A DNA stretch of 64,000 bases from Actinopolymorpha singaporensis (GCF_900104745.1 NZ_LT629732.1:4327981-4391980); one strand, 5' to 3'; positions 39,114 to 48,965 are shown, counted from the stretch's first letter. A program made the numbers and translations. The notes: generated by a model from the sequence alone, not told the origin.

Positions 39114-40310
39114 TCACGCGGCGCCCTGCCAGTGGGGGTTCTCCCAGACGACGCTGCCGCCCATGCCGATGCCGACGCACAGCGTGGTGAGGCCGTAGCG
39201 TACGTCCGGGCGGTCCTCGAACTCCCTGGCCAGCTGCAGCATCAGCCGCACCCCGCTGGACGCCAGCGGGTGCCCGACGGCGATCGCCCCGCCGTAGGGG
39301 TTGAGCCGCGGGTCGTCCTCACGCAGGCCGAAGTGGTCACAGAACGCCAGCACCTGAACGGCGAACGCCTCGTTGATCTCGATCAGCCCGATGTCGTCCA
39401 TCGTCAGCCCCGCCTGGGCGAGGACCTTCTCGGTGGCGGGGATGGGGCCCTCGCCCATCACCTCCGGCTCGACCCCGACGAAGGAGTAGGCGACCAGCCG
39501 CATCTTCGGCGTCAGGCCCAGCTCCTTCGCCACCTCCTCCGAGGACAGCAGGCAGGCGGTCGCGCCGTCGTTGAGGCCGGCGGAGTTGCCCGCCGTCACC
39601 CGGCCGTGCGGCCGGAACGGCGTACGCAGCTGGGCGAGTGCCTCGACGGTGGTGTCCGGGCGCGGAGGCTCGTCGACCGTGGCGAGCCCCCAGCCCTCCT
39701 CGGTGCTGCGGGTCGCGATCGGCACGAGGTCGGGCTGGATGGCGTTGTCGGCGTAGGCCTTGGCCAGCTTGCGCTGGCTGGCCGCGGCGTAGGCGTCGGC
39801 GCGTTCCTTGGTGATGCCGGGGAAGCGGTCGTGGAGATTTTCCGCTGTCTGGCCCATCACCAGGGCGGACGGGTCGACCAGCTTCTCGGAGATGATCCGC
39901 GGGTTGGGGTCGACTCCCTCGCCCATCGGGTGGTGGCCCATGTGCTCGACCCCGCCGGCGATCACGACGTCGTAGGCGCCGAAGGCGATGCCGGACGCGG
40001 TGGTCGTCACCGCGGTCATCGCACCCGCGCACATCCGGTCGACCGCGAAGCCGGGAACGGTCTTCGGCAGCCCGGCCAGCAGGGCGGCGGTGCGCCCGAT
40101 GGTCAGGCCCTGGTCGCCGGTCTGGGTGGTGGCGGCGATGGCGACGTCGTCGATCCGCTCGGCCGGCAGGCTCGCGTTGCGGCGGAGCAGCTCGCGGATG
40201 CACTTGATCACCAGGTCGTCGGCGCGGGTCTCGGCGTACATGCCGCCTGCCTTGCCGAACGGCGTACGGACGCCGTCCACGAAGACCACGTCACGGAGCT
40301 CACGGGGCAC
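39114..40310 (-). CDS. fadA: Acetyl-CoA C-acyltransferase (thiolase), fatty acid oxidation beta subunit
   Basis: 398 residues. Nucleophile C94 in DRMCAGAMTA, the GGVEHMGHHPMG covering loop, GNSAGLNDGA, NEAFAVQVLAF, the catalytic GGAIAVGHPLASSG histidine and the second cysteine in LCVGIGMGG. Cleaves 3-ketoacyl-CoA with CoA to acetyl-CoA and a shortened acyl-CoA. The start at GTG 40310 follows GAGGAG with 6-nt spacing and matches the family N-terminus (RELRDVVFVDGVRTPFGKAGG region). First gene of the fadAB pair. Confidence 0.95.
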   Translation of the reverse strand: MPRELRDVVFVDGVRTPFGKAGGMYAETRADDLVIKCIRELLRRNASLPAERIDDVAIAATTQTGDQGLTIGRTAALLAGLPKTVPGFAVDRMCAGAMTAVTTTASGIAFGAYDVVIAGGVEHMGHHPMGEGVDPNPRIISEKLVDPSALVMGQTAENLHDRFPGITKERADAYAAASQRKLAKAYADNAIQPDLVPIATRSTEEGWGLATVDEPPRPDTTVEALAQLRTPFRPHGRVTAGNSAGLNDGATACLLSSEEVAKELGLTPKMRLVAYSFVGVEPEVMGEGPIPATEKVLAQAGLTMDDIGLIEINEAFAVQVLAFCDHFGLREDDPRLNPYGGAIAVGHPLASSGVRLMLQLAREFEDRPDVRYGLTTLCVGIGMGGSVVWENPHWQGAA

Positions 40311-40406
40311 GTCGCTCTCCTCGTCGTCGGACCGTCGGGCTTGCCTGACTGGTTGCCTGACACCCCTGATGCTACTCACTGGTAACAAGAACGCGCGGCA
40401 TCCGGG

Positions 40407-41201
40407 TCAACTCGTTCGTCCCGGGCCGTCGCCCGGGTCGTCCGCGTCCGCGGGCGGAAGGTGCTTCAGCGCCTCCCGGCGGGAAAGCGGGGCGAGCCGG
40501 TCCTTCTGCTCGGCGACGTAGGCAAGCACCCAGGTGGGGTCGGTCCCGGCATACTCCCGCAGCGCCCACCCGATCGCCTTGCGCAGGAAGAACTCCGACC
40601 GGCCCAGGCTCGGCTCCAGACACGCGCGCAGCAGGGCCGTGTCGGCGGCGCCCTTCGCCTTCAGCTGCGCCAGGATGGCGACCCGGCGCAGCCAGATGTC
40701 CTCCCCCGCCGCCCATTCGAGCAGGACCGGAGCGACGGCCGCGGGATCCCCGGCCAGGATGGGGCCGACACGGTTGGCGGCGATCTCGTCGACGTAGTCC
40801 CACCAGGCGCCGGTCACCGCGAGGTGTTCGTAGAGGTCCAGCGTGCCGGGGTCCTGCCAGTGGCGGTAGGCGCGGTGCCCGGTGAGGGCCAGCGCGGCGT
40901 AGCGCTCCTCGCGGAACGCCGCGTCGTCCCACAGGGCGCGGACGGTGGCCGCCCAGGAGGCCCGGTCACCGAGGGGATGTGCGGCCAGCACCTGCCGGCA
41001 CAGCTTGCTCACGACCGGTGCCGGCACGCCCCGGAACGGCATCTCCGACTTCATGTACGCCCGCATCCGCTCCGCCCGCTCTGGGTCGGCGGCCGCGGCC
41101 AGACCTGCACGCACGGCCTCGACCAGCCGATGGGCCGGCTCGGCCCGACCGGGCGTCGGCGCCAGGATTTCCGAGGGTGGTCGCTTCACGCCGCGGAGCA
41201 T
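40407..41201 (-). CDS. DNA alkylation repair protein, AlkD-like HEAT-repeat glycosylase family
   Basis: About 264 residues of helical repeats. RMRAYMKSEMPFRGVPAPVVSK near the N-terminus, then ALALTGHRAYRHW, TGAWWDYVDEIAANRVGPIL and LWLRRVAILAQLKAK-type segments, and a C-terminal EFFLRKAIGWALREYAGTDP, all characteristic of AlkD-like proteins (COG4912). By family knowledge they remove alkylated bases; activity of this member is unproven. Start uncertain between ATG 41201, GTG 41213 and GTG 41189; none has a strong binding site. Confidence 0.88.
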   Translation of the reverse strand: MLRGVKRPPSEILAPTPGRAEPAHRLVEAVRAGLAAAADPERAERMRAYMKSEMPFRGVPAPVVSKLCRQVLAAHPLGDRASWAATVRALWDDAAFREERYAALALTGHRAYRHWQDPGTLDLYEHLAVTGAWWDYVDEIAANRVGPILAGDPAAVAPVLLEWAAGEDIWLRRVAILAQLKAKGAADTALLRACLEPSLGRSEFFLRKAIGWALREYAGTDPTWVLAYVAEQKDRLAPLSRREALKHLPPADADDPGDGPGRTS

Positions 41202-41242
41202 AGAAGCCGGCACCGACAGACCGCGGATGCCGCGTCGGTGCA

Positions 41243-41333
41243 GGCGGCGAAGTCAGGGAAGGCGGCGAAGTCAGGGAAGGCGGCGAAGTCAGGGAAGGCA
41301 GCGAAGCCGGGGGAGGGCGGCGAAGTCCGGGGA
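41243..41333. repeat. 18-bp tandem repeat, three exact and two degenerate copies
   Basis: GGCGGCGAAGTCAGGGAA at 41243-41260, 41261-41278 and 41279-41296 exactly; 41297-41314 and about 41316-41333 degenerate. It fills the gap between the AlkD-like start and the RNase D stop, so it lies in the AlkD 5' region on the minus strand. Confidence 0.9.
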
Positions 41334-41339
41334 AAAAGG

Positions 41340-42587
41340 TCAGGCCGGGTCGGGCAGGTGCGCGGCGAGTGCCTCCGCCAGCGCCGCCGCGGTGAGCTCG
41401 ACCTGCCAGTCGCGCGCACCCCGCTCGCGCAACGCCTTGGCCACCGCCTCCGGCGTGGGATCGGCGGGCGGATCCCACGCCAGCCGGCGTACGGAGTCAG
41501 GGGTGAGGAGGTTCTCCACCGGCAGCAAGAACCGGTCGGCGATCGCGTGCAGGCTGGTCCGGCAGGCGGCCAGCCGCGCGGCCGCGGACGGGTCCCGGTC
41601 GGCCCAGGCGCGGGCCGGCGGCGGTCCGTCGTAGGGCATGGTGTGCTCGGGCAGTTCCTCGTCGGCAAGCTCGCGGGCGCGCCGCACCGCCGCCCACCAC
41701 AGGTCGAGGTCGCGGCGGGCGGCGCGGTTCTCGAACGGGCCGAGTGCCGCCAGCTGTGCCCTGCTGGTCGGTTTGGTGCTCGCCGCCGTGATGATGGCGA
41801 GGTCGCTCAGCACCCGGCCGGGGGAGATGTCGCGCCGGCGGGCGACTTCGTCGCGCGCGGTCCACAACGAGCGGACGTAGGCGAGTTCGCGGCGGTTGCG
41901 GATCCTGTGGAGGCCGGAGGTGCGCCGCCACGGTTCTCGCCGGGTCTCTCGCGGCTCGTGCCCGACGAGTGCGGCGAACTCCTGCGCGGCCCACTTGCGC
42001 TTGCCGGCTGCGTCCAGCGCGTCGGCGAGTACGTCACGCAGCTCCACCAGGAGCTCGACGTCCAGCGCTGCATAGACCAGCCAGGGTTCGGGCAGTGGCC
42101 GGGTCGACCAGTCGACCGCGGAGTGGCCCTTCTCCAGCGTGAAGCCGAGCAACTCCTCGACCAGCGCGCCCAGGCCGACCTTGGGGTACGAAAGCAGCCG
42201 GCCCGCGAGTTCGGTGTCGAACAGGGCGCGGGGACGGAATCCCAGCTCGGCCAGGCAGGGCAGGTCCTGGTTGGCCGCGTGCAGCACCCACTCGGTGTCG
42301 GCGAGTGCCGCGTCGAGCTCGCGCAGGTCCGGGCAGCGAACCGGGTCGATCAGCGCGGTGCCCGAGCCCGCGCGGCGGAGCTGGACCAGATAGGCCCGGT
42401 GGGAGTAGCGGTAGCCGGAGGCCCGCTCGGCGTCCACGGCGACCGGTCCGTGCCCGGCGGCGAACGCCTCGACCGTGGCGGCGAGCGACTCCGGACTGTC
42501 GATGACCGGTGGCAGGCCGTCATGGGGCTTCAGCAGCAGAACAGGTGCACCCTTCGCGGGTCCGAACGAGGGGGCCTGGTCTGTCAC
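41340..42587 (-). CDS. rnd: Ribonuclease D family 3'-5' exonuclease with HRDC domain
   Basis: 415 residues. DEDD exonuclease: Exo I VAVDAERASGYRYS (Asp-x-Glu), Exo II WVLHAANQDLPCL, Exo III VYAALDVELLVELR (Tyr-x3-Asp). The helical HRDC-like part covers about 215-300 (ELAYVRSLWTARDEVARRRD) with a C-terminal extension. Acts on structured RNA 3' ends such as tRNA precursors. GTG 42587 overlaps the DUF3000 stop (GTGA) and has GAGGAGCCG before it; the same DUF3000-RNase D pair exists in mycobacteria and Streptomyces. Confidence 0.93.
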   Translation of the reverse strand: MTDQAPSFGPAKGAPVLLLKPHDGLPPVIDSPESLAATVEAFAAGHGPVAVDAERASGYRYSHRAYLVQLRRAGSGTALIDPVRCPDLRELDAALADTEWVLHAANQDLPCLAELGFRPRALFDTELAGRLLSYPKVGLGALVEELLGFTLEKGHSAVDWSTRPLPEPWLVYAALDVELLVELRDVLADALDAAGKRKWAAQEFAALVGHEPRETRREPWRRTSGLHRIRNRRELAYVRSLWTARDEVARRRDISPGRVLSDLAIITAASTKPTSRAQLAALGPFENRAARRDLDLWWAAVRRARELADEELPEHTMPYDGPPPARAWADRDPSAAARLAACRTSLHAIADRFLLPVENLLTPDSVRRLAWDPPADPTPEAVAKALRERGARDWQVELTAAALAEALAAHLPDPA

Positions 42588-43168
42588 CGGCTCCTCACCC
42601 GCCGGCCGGGGATGGGGACGACGCCGGCCGGGACGGTCGGCAGGCCGGCCGAGGTGCACAGCAGCCGGCCCCAGGCAAGAGCGTGCCGGCCGAGGGCGTC
42701 GTCCACGGGTGTCCAGGAGGCACGGATCTCCAGCTCGGCACGCGCCGGCTCGTCGGCCATTCCGCCGAAGCTCTCCGAGGCGACCCGGGTCACGGTGCCG
42801 CTGGGCGCGGTGTAGTCGGCGTCCTCGGCGTCGAGTGCCTCCACCAGCCAGGACCACCCGACCCCGCCGAGGAGTGGGTCGGTGACCATCTCGGCCTCGA
42901 CCTCCGCTCGGACGTACGCCACACACCGGAAGGTACCGTTCCAGGCCTCGTGGCCCTCGGGGTGGTGGAGCAGGACGAGCCGGCCGCTGGCCAGATCCAG
43001 GTCGTCGACGACGACGTCGGCGCTGATGGCGGCCGCGAAGGGCGCGACTCGCTGAGGTGCCGGCACCTCCTCGGCGATGATCTCGGGCCGGAAGGGTGCG
43101 GCACGTATCTCGCTCAGCGCCCGTTGGAAAATCTCGGGCGGGGCGTTCGAATCCGTACGCGCAGCCAC
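42584..43168 (-). CDS. DUF3000 domain protein
   Basis: 194 residues, the actinobacterial DUF3000 family: [57 protein letters not shown] and [10 protein letters not shown], without membrane helices or known catalytic motifs. Function unknown; it is always near hemE and RNase D. GTG start with a leaderless-type -10 and no binding site. Divergent from hemE with 166 bp between starts. Confidence 0.92.
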   Translation of the reverse strand: MAARTDSNAPPEIFQRALSEIRAAPFRPEIIAEEVPAPQRVAPFAAAISADVVVDDLDLASGRLVLLHHPEGHEAWNGTFRCVAYVRAEVEAEMVTDPLLGGVGWSWLVEALDAEDADYTAPSGTVTRVASESFGGMADEPARAELEIRASWTPVDDALGRHALAWGRLLCTSAGLPTVPAGVVPIPGRRVRSR

Positions 43169-43175
43169 GCGGGAG

Positions 43176-43181
43176 AGCCTA
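43176..43181 (-). promoter_or_regulatory. -10 element of a leaderless DUF3000 promoter
   Basis: Minus-strand TAGGCT lies 7 nt before the GTG start. Confidence 0.55.
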
Positions 43182-43265
43182 CGTCGGCCCACCCCCGCCC
43201 GCCGGGGACCGACGCGCCGAGAATCCCGGCGATACCCGGACAAGTACGGAAACAAACCTGCGAAC

Positions 43266-43285
43266 CGTGTCCGTTGGCGGACACG
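43266..43285. promoter_or_regulatory. Inverted repeat in the DUF3000-hemE promoter region
   Basis: CGTGTCCG and CGGACACG (8 bp, perfect) flank TTGG, about 50 bp before hemE. It may be an operator or a chance hairpin. Confidence 0.35.
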
Positions 43286-43320
43286 CTGGCGGTGCCGTCG
43301 GAGCTGTCGGACCGACCGCC

Positions 43321-43326
43321 TACGCT
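43321..43326 (+). promoter_or_regulatory. -10 element of a leaderless hemE promoter
   Basis: TACGCT precedes the hemE GTG by 8 nt; no ribosome binding site is visible. Confidence 0.6.
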
Positions 43327-43334
43327 TCGAAACT

Positions 43335-44408
43335 GTGAACACCAGCGCCGCACAGACCCGCCCGACCCATACCGGCACCGACCTCGCCGACTCGGCGTTC
43401 CTGCGCGCCTGCCGCGGCGAGCCCGTGCCGCACACCCCGGTGTGGTTCATGCGCCAGGCCGGCCGTTCGCTGCCGGAGTACCGCGCGCTGCGCGAGGGCG
43501 TTCCGATGCTCGAGTCGTGCACCCGGCCCGAGCAGGTGGTGGAGATCACCATGCAGCCGGTTCGCCGTTACGGAGTGGACGCGGCGATCTTCTACTCCGA
43601 CATCATGGTGCCGCTGAAGGCCATCGGCGTGGACCTCGACATCGTGCCCGGAGTCGGGCCGGTGGTAGCCGAACCCATGCGCTCGCTCGACGACCTGGCG
43701 CCGCTGCGGCCGATCGAGCCCGGCGACGTCCCGTACGTCATCGAGTCGATCCGCGGGCTCACCGCCGAGCTGGGCGGCACGCCGCTGATCGGGTTCGCCG
43801 GCGCGCCGTTCACACTGGCGTCCTACCTCGTGGAGGGCGGCCCCAGCAAGGACCACGCCGCGACGAAGGCACTGATGTACGGCCGGCCCGACGTCTGGCA
43901 CGAGCTGCTCGGACGGCTGGCGACAATCGCCGCGGGCTTCCTGCGCATCCAGGTGGAGGCAGGTGCGTCCGCGGTGCAGTTGTTCGACTCCTGGGCGGGC
44001 AGCCTGGCTCCCGACGACTACGACCGGTACGTCCGGCCGCACTCCGAGGCGGTCCTGGCGGAGGTGGGCACGCTCGGCGTCCCCCGCATCCACTTCGGCG
44101 TGGGCACCGGTGAGCTGCTGGGCTCCATGGCGGCGGCCGGCGCGGACGTCGTGGGAGTGGACTGGAGGGTGCCGCTGGCAGCCGGCATCGACCGTGTCGA
44201 CGGCCGGCCGGTGCAGGGCAACCTCGACCCGTCGCTGGTGTTCGCGCCGTGGGAGATCGTGGCGGAGAAGGCGGCCGGCATCCTGACCGCCGGGCAGAAG
44301 GCACCCGGGCACATCTTCAACCTCGGGCACGGCGTCCTGCCCAGGACCGACCCGGACGTGCTGGCACGGCTGGTCGACTTCGTGCACACCGAGTCCGCCC
44401 GGGGCTGA
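43335..44408 (+). CDS. hemE: Uroporphyrinogen decarboxylase
   Basis: 357 residues. Decarboxylates uroporphyrinogen III to coproporphyrinogen III in cytoplasmic haem synthesis. Signature [20 protein letters not shown] near the N-terminus (substrate Arg/Asp region), [33 protein letters not shown], and [12 protein letters not shown]. Start GTG 43335 puts the signature 40 residues in, as usual. The downstream haem genes are separated from it only by a minus-strand DUF4349 gene. Confidence 0.96.
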   Translation: MNTSAAQTRPTHTGTDLADSAFLRACRGEPVPHTPVWFMRQAGRSLPEYRALREGVPMLESCTRPEQVVEITMQPVRRYGVDAAIFYSDIMVPLKAIGVDLDIVPGVGPVVAEPMRSLDDLAPLRPIEPGDVPYVIESIRGLTAELGGTPLIGFAGAPFTLASYLVEGGPSKDHAATKALMYGRPDVWHELLGRLATIAAGFLRIQVEAGASAVQLFDSWAGSLAPDDYDRYVRPHSEAVLAEVGTLGVPRIHFGVGTGELLGSMAAAGADVVGVDWRVPLAAGIDRVDGRPVQGNLDPSLVFAPWEIVAEKAAGILTAGQKAPGHIFNLGHGVLPRTDPDVLARLVDFVHTESARG

Positions 44409-44526
44409 TCCCTGACCCCGCCTCGACGGCGCGAACTGGCGGGTGCCGAGTGCGGCGGAGAAGGTTCCCGACGTGCGTGGCGCCGGGCCCGCCCGCAGCC
44501 GGTGGTCGCAGGGCCGGTGGCGCCGC

Positions 44527-45621
44527 TCAGGAGCCGGCCGGCGGAGGTGTCGGCTCCACCGGCGCGGGCGGGCGGGCGGACCTTGCCCGCAGCCGGCGCC
44601 GCAGCGGTACGCCGACCAGGGCGCACAGACCGACGAAGACGAGGAACGGCATCGCCGCGCCGAGCGCGGTCAGCACCGCCTGCCCAGTCGCGGCGAACGC
44701 GGACCAGCCCGAGCGCAGTCCCGCAAGGAACCCGGTCCCCGCGTGGTCGGAGTCGTCGGTGCCCGGCGCCGGCGGGGTCTCGAAGTCGACCCGGATCGTG
44801 GCCAGGGTCGCCTGACCGTCGAGGGCGGCGGCCCGGGCCTGCAGCGACTCCAGTTCGGCCTCGCGGGAGGCGAGTTCGGTCTCGACCTGCATCACCTCAC
44901 CGACGGTCTTCGCCTGGCCGAGCAGCGTGCGCAGCCGGTCGATGCTGCGCTGCTGGCTCTTCACCCGGCTGGCCACGTCGACCACCTGGTCGGTGACGTC
45001 GGTGGCCTGTTGGGAGTCGGTGCGTACGGTGCCCAGTTCGCGGAGCGCGCCCACCACCTGGTCGAAGTCCGCGACAGGCACCCGCAGCACCAGGCTCACC
45101 CCGGTGGCCGAGGTCCTCGTCGTGCCGCGGCTGCCCGGGGTGCCCGGGTTTTCGGACCCGGGCACGACCTCGTCGGAACTGCTCTCCTGGCTGGCGACGT
45201 ACCCACCTGCGCCTTCGGCGAGGGAAGCGGCGCGGCGGGCCGCTGCCCGAGCGTCCTTGGTACGGATAGCCAGGGTGGCGGTCCGGACGATGGACCGGCG
45301 GAGCTCGCTCAGCTCGACACCGGCTGGCTGGGCCTTCGCCCCGCCGGCCTTCACCCCGGTGTCCGTGCCGGATTTGGCAGCGGATCTCTCGTCGGGCTGC
45401 CCGGCCGACTCCGGTGCGACGGCAGGGTGGGCCTTGCTCGCCGACCCCCCGCCCGCCGAACCGCCCGCGCGCTCGGCGCTCTGACCGGCACACCCGGCCA
45501 GTGCCAGGGCGACGACGGCCGCCAGCAGCAGGAGTCCACGCGTACGGGCGAACCACGAGGAGCGGGCCGGCTGGGCCGGCTGGATCAGCTGGGTCGGACG
45601 GCGGGTTTCTGGGCCGGTCAT
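44527..45621 (-). CDS. DUF4349 domain lipoprotein
   Basis: 364 residues. Signal peptide with lipobox LALAGC near residue 43, a Ser/Gly/Ala linker, then DUF4349 from about 105: RSIVRTATLAIRTKDARAAAR, SLVLRVPVADFDQVVGALRELG, and a coiled-coil segment (SRVKSQQRSIDRLRTLLGQ and on to ELASREAELESLQARAAAL). One C-terminal membrane helix (PFLVFVGLCALVGVPL) then a basic Pro-rich tail. Function unknown; envelope-located. ATG with GCGGAGGTCC upstream. It is embedded between hemE and hemY. Confidence 0.9.
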   Translation of the reverse strand: MTGPETRRPTQLIQPAQPARSSWFARTRGLLLLAAVVALALAGCAGQSAERAGGSAGGGSASKAHPAVAPESAGQPDERSAAKSGTDTGVKAGGAKAQPAGVELSELRRSIVRTATLAIRTKDARAAARRAASLAEGAGGYVASQESSSDEVVPGSENPGTPGSRGTTRTSATGVSLVLRVPVADFDQVVGALRELGTVRTDSQQATDVTDQVVDVASRVKSQQRSIDRLRTLLGQAKTVGEVMQVETELASREAELESLQARAAALDGQATLATIRVDFETPPAPGTDDSDHAGTGFLAGLRSGWSAFAATGQAVLTALGAAMPFLVFVGLCALVGVPLRRRLRARSARPPAPVEPTPPPAGS

Positions 45622-45763
45622 GGTGGACCTCCGCGAGGAACGAGCCGGGATGATCGTGGTTCCTGACGTAGGGCGGGCGTACGGCATGATCACCCGGTTG
45701 GTGCTGTCCCGACGCGCACGGGCCGGGCAAGGTTGCCCGCCCCAGGTCTGGGAAGGTGGGCGT

Positions 45764-47173
45764 ATGCGGGAGATCGTGATCGTCGGCGGCGGCATCGCGG
45801 GTGCGGCTACGGCGTGGTTCCTCCATCAGGCCGGCCGCACCGACCTCAGGGTGACGATTCTGGAAGGGTCACCCCGGGTCGGCGGCAAGCTGGCCACTGC
45901 CGAGCTCGCCGGGATCCCCGTCGACACCGGGGCCGAGGCGATGCTCAGCCGGCGCCCGGAAGCGGTCGAACTCGCCCGCGCCGTGGGACTCGGCGACGCC
46001 CTCCGCCATCCCGCCACCACCTCCGCCTCGGTGTGGACCCGCGGCGGCCTGCGTCCGCTTCCGGCGGGCACCGTGATGGGCATTCCCGCCGACCAGGCGG
46101 CGGTAGCCGGCGGCGGCATCCTGGGGCCGGACTCGATCGCCCGGATCGGCGCCGAACCCCACGAACCCGGGCCGCCGCTGACCGGTGACGTGTCGATCGG
46201 GAAGTACGTCGAACGCCGGCTGGGCAGGGAGATCGTCGACCTGCTCCTCGAGCCCCTTCTCGGCGGGGTGTACGCGGGCCACGCGGACGAGCTGTCCCTG
46301 GAGGCGACCGTCCCGCAGCTCCTGGCCCAGCTGCGCACCGATCCCTCGCTGGTGCGCGCCGCCGCCCGCGCCAAGGCGGCCGCGCCCACCTCCGACGCGC
46401 CGGTGTTCGCCGGGCTGGACGGCGGCGTCGGCCGGCTTGTCCCCGCGGTGGTCCGGGCCTCCGAAGCGGACGTACGTACGGACACGACGGTCCGCGCGCT
46501 CACCCGCACCGCCACCGGCTGGGAGCTCCTCACCGGCCCCACCCGGGAACCGGTGACCGTCCGCGCCGACGCGGTGGTGCTGGCCTGCCCGGCCCGCCCG
46601 GCGAGCCGGCTGCTGGAAAGCGTCGCGCCCGGAGCGGCCAGCGAGCTCGCCGGGATCGAGCACGCCAGCATGGCGACGATCGCGCTGGCCTACCCCGCGT
46701 CCGCCGTACCCGCCGACCTGCCCGGCTCGGGCTTCCTGGTGCCACCGGTGGAGCACCGGGCGATCAAGGCGGTGACGTACTCCTCCCGCAAGTGGGGCTG
46801 GCTGGCTGAGCGGGCACCCGAGCTGGTGATCGTGCGCGCCTCGATCGGCCGGCACCGCGAGGAGGCCGACCTGCAGCGGTCCGACGAGGAACTGGTCGCC
46901 GCCGCGCGTGCCGACCTGGCCGCCGCCACCGGGATCGCGGGCGAACCGGTCGACACCCACGTCCGGCGCTGGGGAGGCGCGCTGCCGCAGTACGCCGTCG
47001 GTCACCGGGCGCGAGTCGAGCGGATCCGCGCCGGCGTCGCCGCTCACCCCGGCCTTGCCGTGGCCGGCGCCGCCTACGACGGGCTCGGCATCCCCGCCTG
47101 CGTGGCGAGTGCCCGGTCGGCCGCCACCCAGGTGCTGGCCGCTCTGCCTGCCGCGGGGACAATGACCACATGA
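45764..47173 (+). CDS. hemY: Protoporphyrinogen/coproporphyrinogen III oxidase
   Basis: 469-residue FAD enzyme. N-terminal dinucleotide motif [36 protein letters not shown], the C-terminal [16 protein letters not shown] and [20 protein letters not shown] closing FAD motif. In Gram-positive actinobacteria this enzyme oxidises coproporphyrinogen III to coproporphyrin III (CgoX activity), consistent with hemQ overlapping its 3' end by 4 nt (ATGA). Start ATG 45764 behind GGAAGGTGGG. Confidence 0.93.
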   Translation: MREIVIVGGGIAGAATAWFLHQAGRTDLRVTILEGSPRVGGKLATAELAGIPVDTGAEAMLSRRPEAVELARAVGLGDALRHPATTSASVWTRGGLRPLPAGTVMGIPADQAAVAGGGILGPDSIARIGAEPHEPGPPLTGDVSIGKYVERRLGREIVDLLLEPLLGGVYAGHADELSLEATVPQLLAQLRTDPSLVRAAARAKAAAPTSDAPVFAGLDGGVGRLVPAVVRASEADVRTDTTVRALTRTATGWELLTGPTREPVTVRADAVVLACPARPASRLLESVAPGAASELAGIEHASMATIALAYPASAVPADLPGSGFLVPPVEHRAIKAVTYSSRKWGWLAERAPELVIVRASIGRHREEADLQRSDEELVAAARADLAAATGIAGEPVDTHVRRWGGALPQYAVGHRARVERIRAGVAAHPGLAVAGAAYDGLGIPACVASARSAATQVLAALPAAGTMTT

Positions 47174-47886
47174 GCGCACCACGACAAGAGACCGGCAGCG
47201 CGCGCCCCAAGGCACGTGACCTGAACCAGACGATTCGGTACACGATGTGGTCGGTGTTCCGGCTGCGCGAGCCGCTGGGAGCCGACGGCCGGGCGCTGGC
47301 CGCGGAGGTCGAGGACCTGTTCGGGCAGCTGGCCGGCAAGGACGTGGTGGTCCGCGGCACCTACGACGTCTCCGGGTTGCGCGCCGACGCCGACCTGCTG
47401 ATCTGGTGGCACGCCGCCGACGCCGAAGACCTGCAGGAGGCGTACAACCGGTTCCGGCGTACCGCCCTGGGCCGGCACTTCGACCCCGTGTGGTCCCAGC
47501 TCGCCCTGCACCGCCCGGCGGAGTTCAACAAGAGCCACATCCCGGCCTTCCTCGCGGAGGAGGAGCCGAGGAGCTACGTGAGCGTCTACCCGTTCGTCCG
47601 GTCCTACGAGTGGTACCTCCTGCCCGACGAGGAGCGCCGCGCGATGCTGGCCGAGCACGGGATGATGGCCCGCGACTACCCCGACGTACGCGCCAACACG
47701 GTGTCGTCGTTCGCGCTCGGCGACTACGAGTGGATCCTCGCCTTCGAGGCCGACGAGCTGCACCGGATCACCGACCTGATGCGGCATCTGCGGGGCGCGA
47801 AGGCCCGGTTGCACACCCGCGCGGAGGTGCCGTTCTTCGCGGGGCGGCGCAAGCCGATCGCGGACATCGTCGACCAGTTGCCCTGA
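47170..47886 (+). CDS. hemQ: Coproheme decarboxylase (chlorite dismutase-like HemQ/ChdC)
   Basis: 238 residues. Decarboxylates coproheme III to haem b with H2O2. Two ferredoxin-like halves; the C-terminal half has [19 protein letters not shown], the proximal-histidine segment [20 protein letters not shown] and [13 protein letters not shown]. The family usually has about 230-240 residues, so it is full length. Coupled to hemY by a 4-nt overlap. The ferrochelatase that should supply coproheme is not in this window. Confidence 0.94.
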   Translation: MSAPRQETGSARPKARDLNQTIRYTMWSVFRLREPLGADGRALAAEVEDLFGQLAGKDVVVRGTYDVSGLRADADLLIWWHAADAEDLQEAYNRFRRTALGRHFDPVWSQLALHRPAEFNKSHIPAFLAEEEPRSYVSVYPFVRSYEWYLLPDEERRAMLAEHGMMARDYPDVRANTVSSFALGDYEWILAFEADELHRITDLMRHLRGAKARLHTRAEVPFFAGRRKPIADIVDQLP

Positions 47887-48026
47887 CCACCGACGCGGCC
47901 CGGCCCGCATCGGACCGCCCATGTGTGAAGGTTGGGGCGGGGGACGGGCCGTGGATTGCGCGTGAGCTCGCGCGGATGCCGGGACGGTGCCGTGGATGCT
48001 CAGGTGAGCAGGGGAGAGGAGCGGGC

Positions 48027-48419
48027 GTGAGCTGGCTGCGGAAGGTGTTCGGCGGCAGGGACGACCTGTCGGCGGCGCCGGTGACCATGGACGTCGAGCG
48101 CCGCAAGGCGCAGTTGATCCGGCTGGAGAACGCACTCGACCGGCTGGTCGAGGTGATGAAGGCCAACGAGGAGCGAATGGCCAACCCCGCCTGGAAGGAA
48201 CGCATGGCGGAGTACCGCCGGATCTCCGGTGAGTGCTACAAGCTGCGGTCCGGCGGGTTCACCCGCGAGCAGATCCTGGACGTGGCGTTCGAGGTGCGCC
48301 CGGTGTTCGGCGGCGAGCTTCCGCCCGACGTACGTGCCGTCGAGCCGCCACAGGAGGAGGCGCTCGCCGCCGCTGCGGAGATCCAGGCCGTGCTTCCCGG
48401 CGAACGCCCCACGAACTGA
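48027..48419 (+). CDS. Conserved-looking small protein of unknown function
   Basis: 130 residues, soluble and highly charged. It starts VSWLRKVFGGRDD, has a helical middle (RKAQLIRLENALDRLVEVMK then KERMAEYRRISGECYKLR) and an acidic/Ala-rich end. No family recognised. GTG start with GGGGAGAGGAG upstream, and codon position GC is like its neighbours, so I consider it real. 140 bp after hemQ on the same strand. Confidence 0.7.
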   Translation: MSWLRKVFGGRDDLSAAPVTMDVERRKAQLIRLENALDRLVEVMKANEERMANPAWKERMAEYRRISGECYKLRSGGFTREQILDVAFEVRPVFGGELPPDVRAVEPPQEEALAAAAEIQAVLPGERPTN

Positions 48420-48493
48420 GGTACCCCCGGTCCGCCCGGGTTCTGCCGCGGGTCTGCTCGGGGGGTGCGCGTTGGCTCAGCGCCTGCCGAGGC

Positions 48494-48952
48494 TCACGAC
48501 GTCCCGGCCCCCTCGTCGGGTTCGAGCGTCAGGGACACGGAGTTGATGCAGTAGCGCTGGTCGGTGGGCGTGCCGTAGCCCTCGCCCTCGAAGACGTGCC
48601 CGAGGTGGGAGTCGCATCGCGCACAGCGCACCTCGGTGCGGACCGTACCGAACGACCGGTCCTCCAGCAGGCGCACCCTCTCCCCGGCCATCGGCGACCA
48701 GAACGACGGCCACCCGCAGTGGCTGTCGAACTTCGTGTCGCTGCGGAACAGTTCGGCCCCGCAGGCGCGGCAGCGGTAGACGCCGGTGGTCTTGGTGTCG
48801 ACGTACTCGCCGGTCCAGGGGCGCTCGGTGCCGGCCTGGCGGAGAACTGCGTACTCCTCCGGCGACAGCTGGGCGCGCCACTCCTCGTCGGTCCTGCGGA
48901 TCTGGTCGCTGTGCGCGGTCTGGGCGGTCTGTGCATTCTGGTTCTCCGGCAT
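48494..48952 (-). CDS. msrB: Peptide-methionine (R)-S-oxide reductase
   Basis: 152 residues. Repairs methionine-R-sulfoxide. Zinc site from YRCRACGAELF and VRCARCDSHLGHVF, substrate loop SHCGWPSFW, and catalytic cysteine in RYCINSVSL. The first 20 residues are a polar Gln/Thr-rich extension. ATG with a leaderless-type -10 seven nt upstream. Confidence 0.95.
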   Translation of the reverse strand: MPENQNAQTAQTAHSDQIRRTDEEWRAQLSPEEYAVLRQAGTERPWTGEYVDTKTTGVYRCRACGAELFRSDTKFDSHCGWPSFWSPMAGERVRLLEDRSFGTVRTEVRCARCDSHLGHVFEGEGYGTPTDQRYCINSVSLTLEPDEGAGTS

Positions 48953-48959
48953 GGTTTCG

Positions 48960-48965
48960 ACCCTA
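48960..48965 (-). promoter_or_regulatory. -10 element of a leaderless msrB promoter
   Basis: Minus-strand TAGGGT lies 7 nt before the msrB ATG. Confidence 0.6.

Noticed and set aside
41186-41668. Minus-strand frame translating the 18-bp repeats as FAAFPD units
   Set aside because: It overlaps the 3' end of RNase D in another frame and has no start signal or recognisable domain.
44470-44526. Terminator hairpin between hemE and DUF4349
   Set aside because: GGCGCC/GGCGCC-type pairing exists but is interrupted by mismatches, too weak to call.
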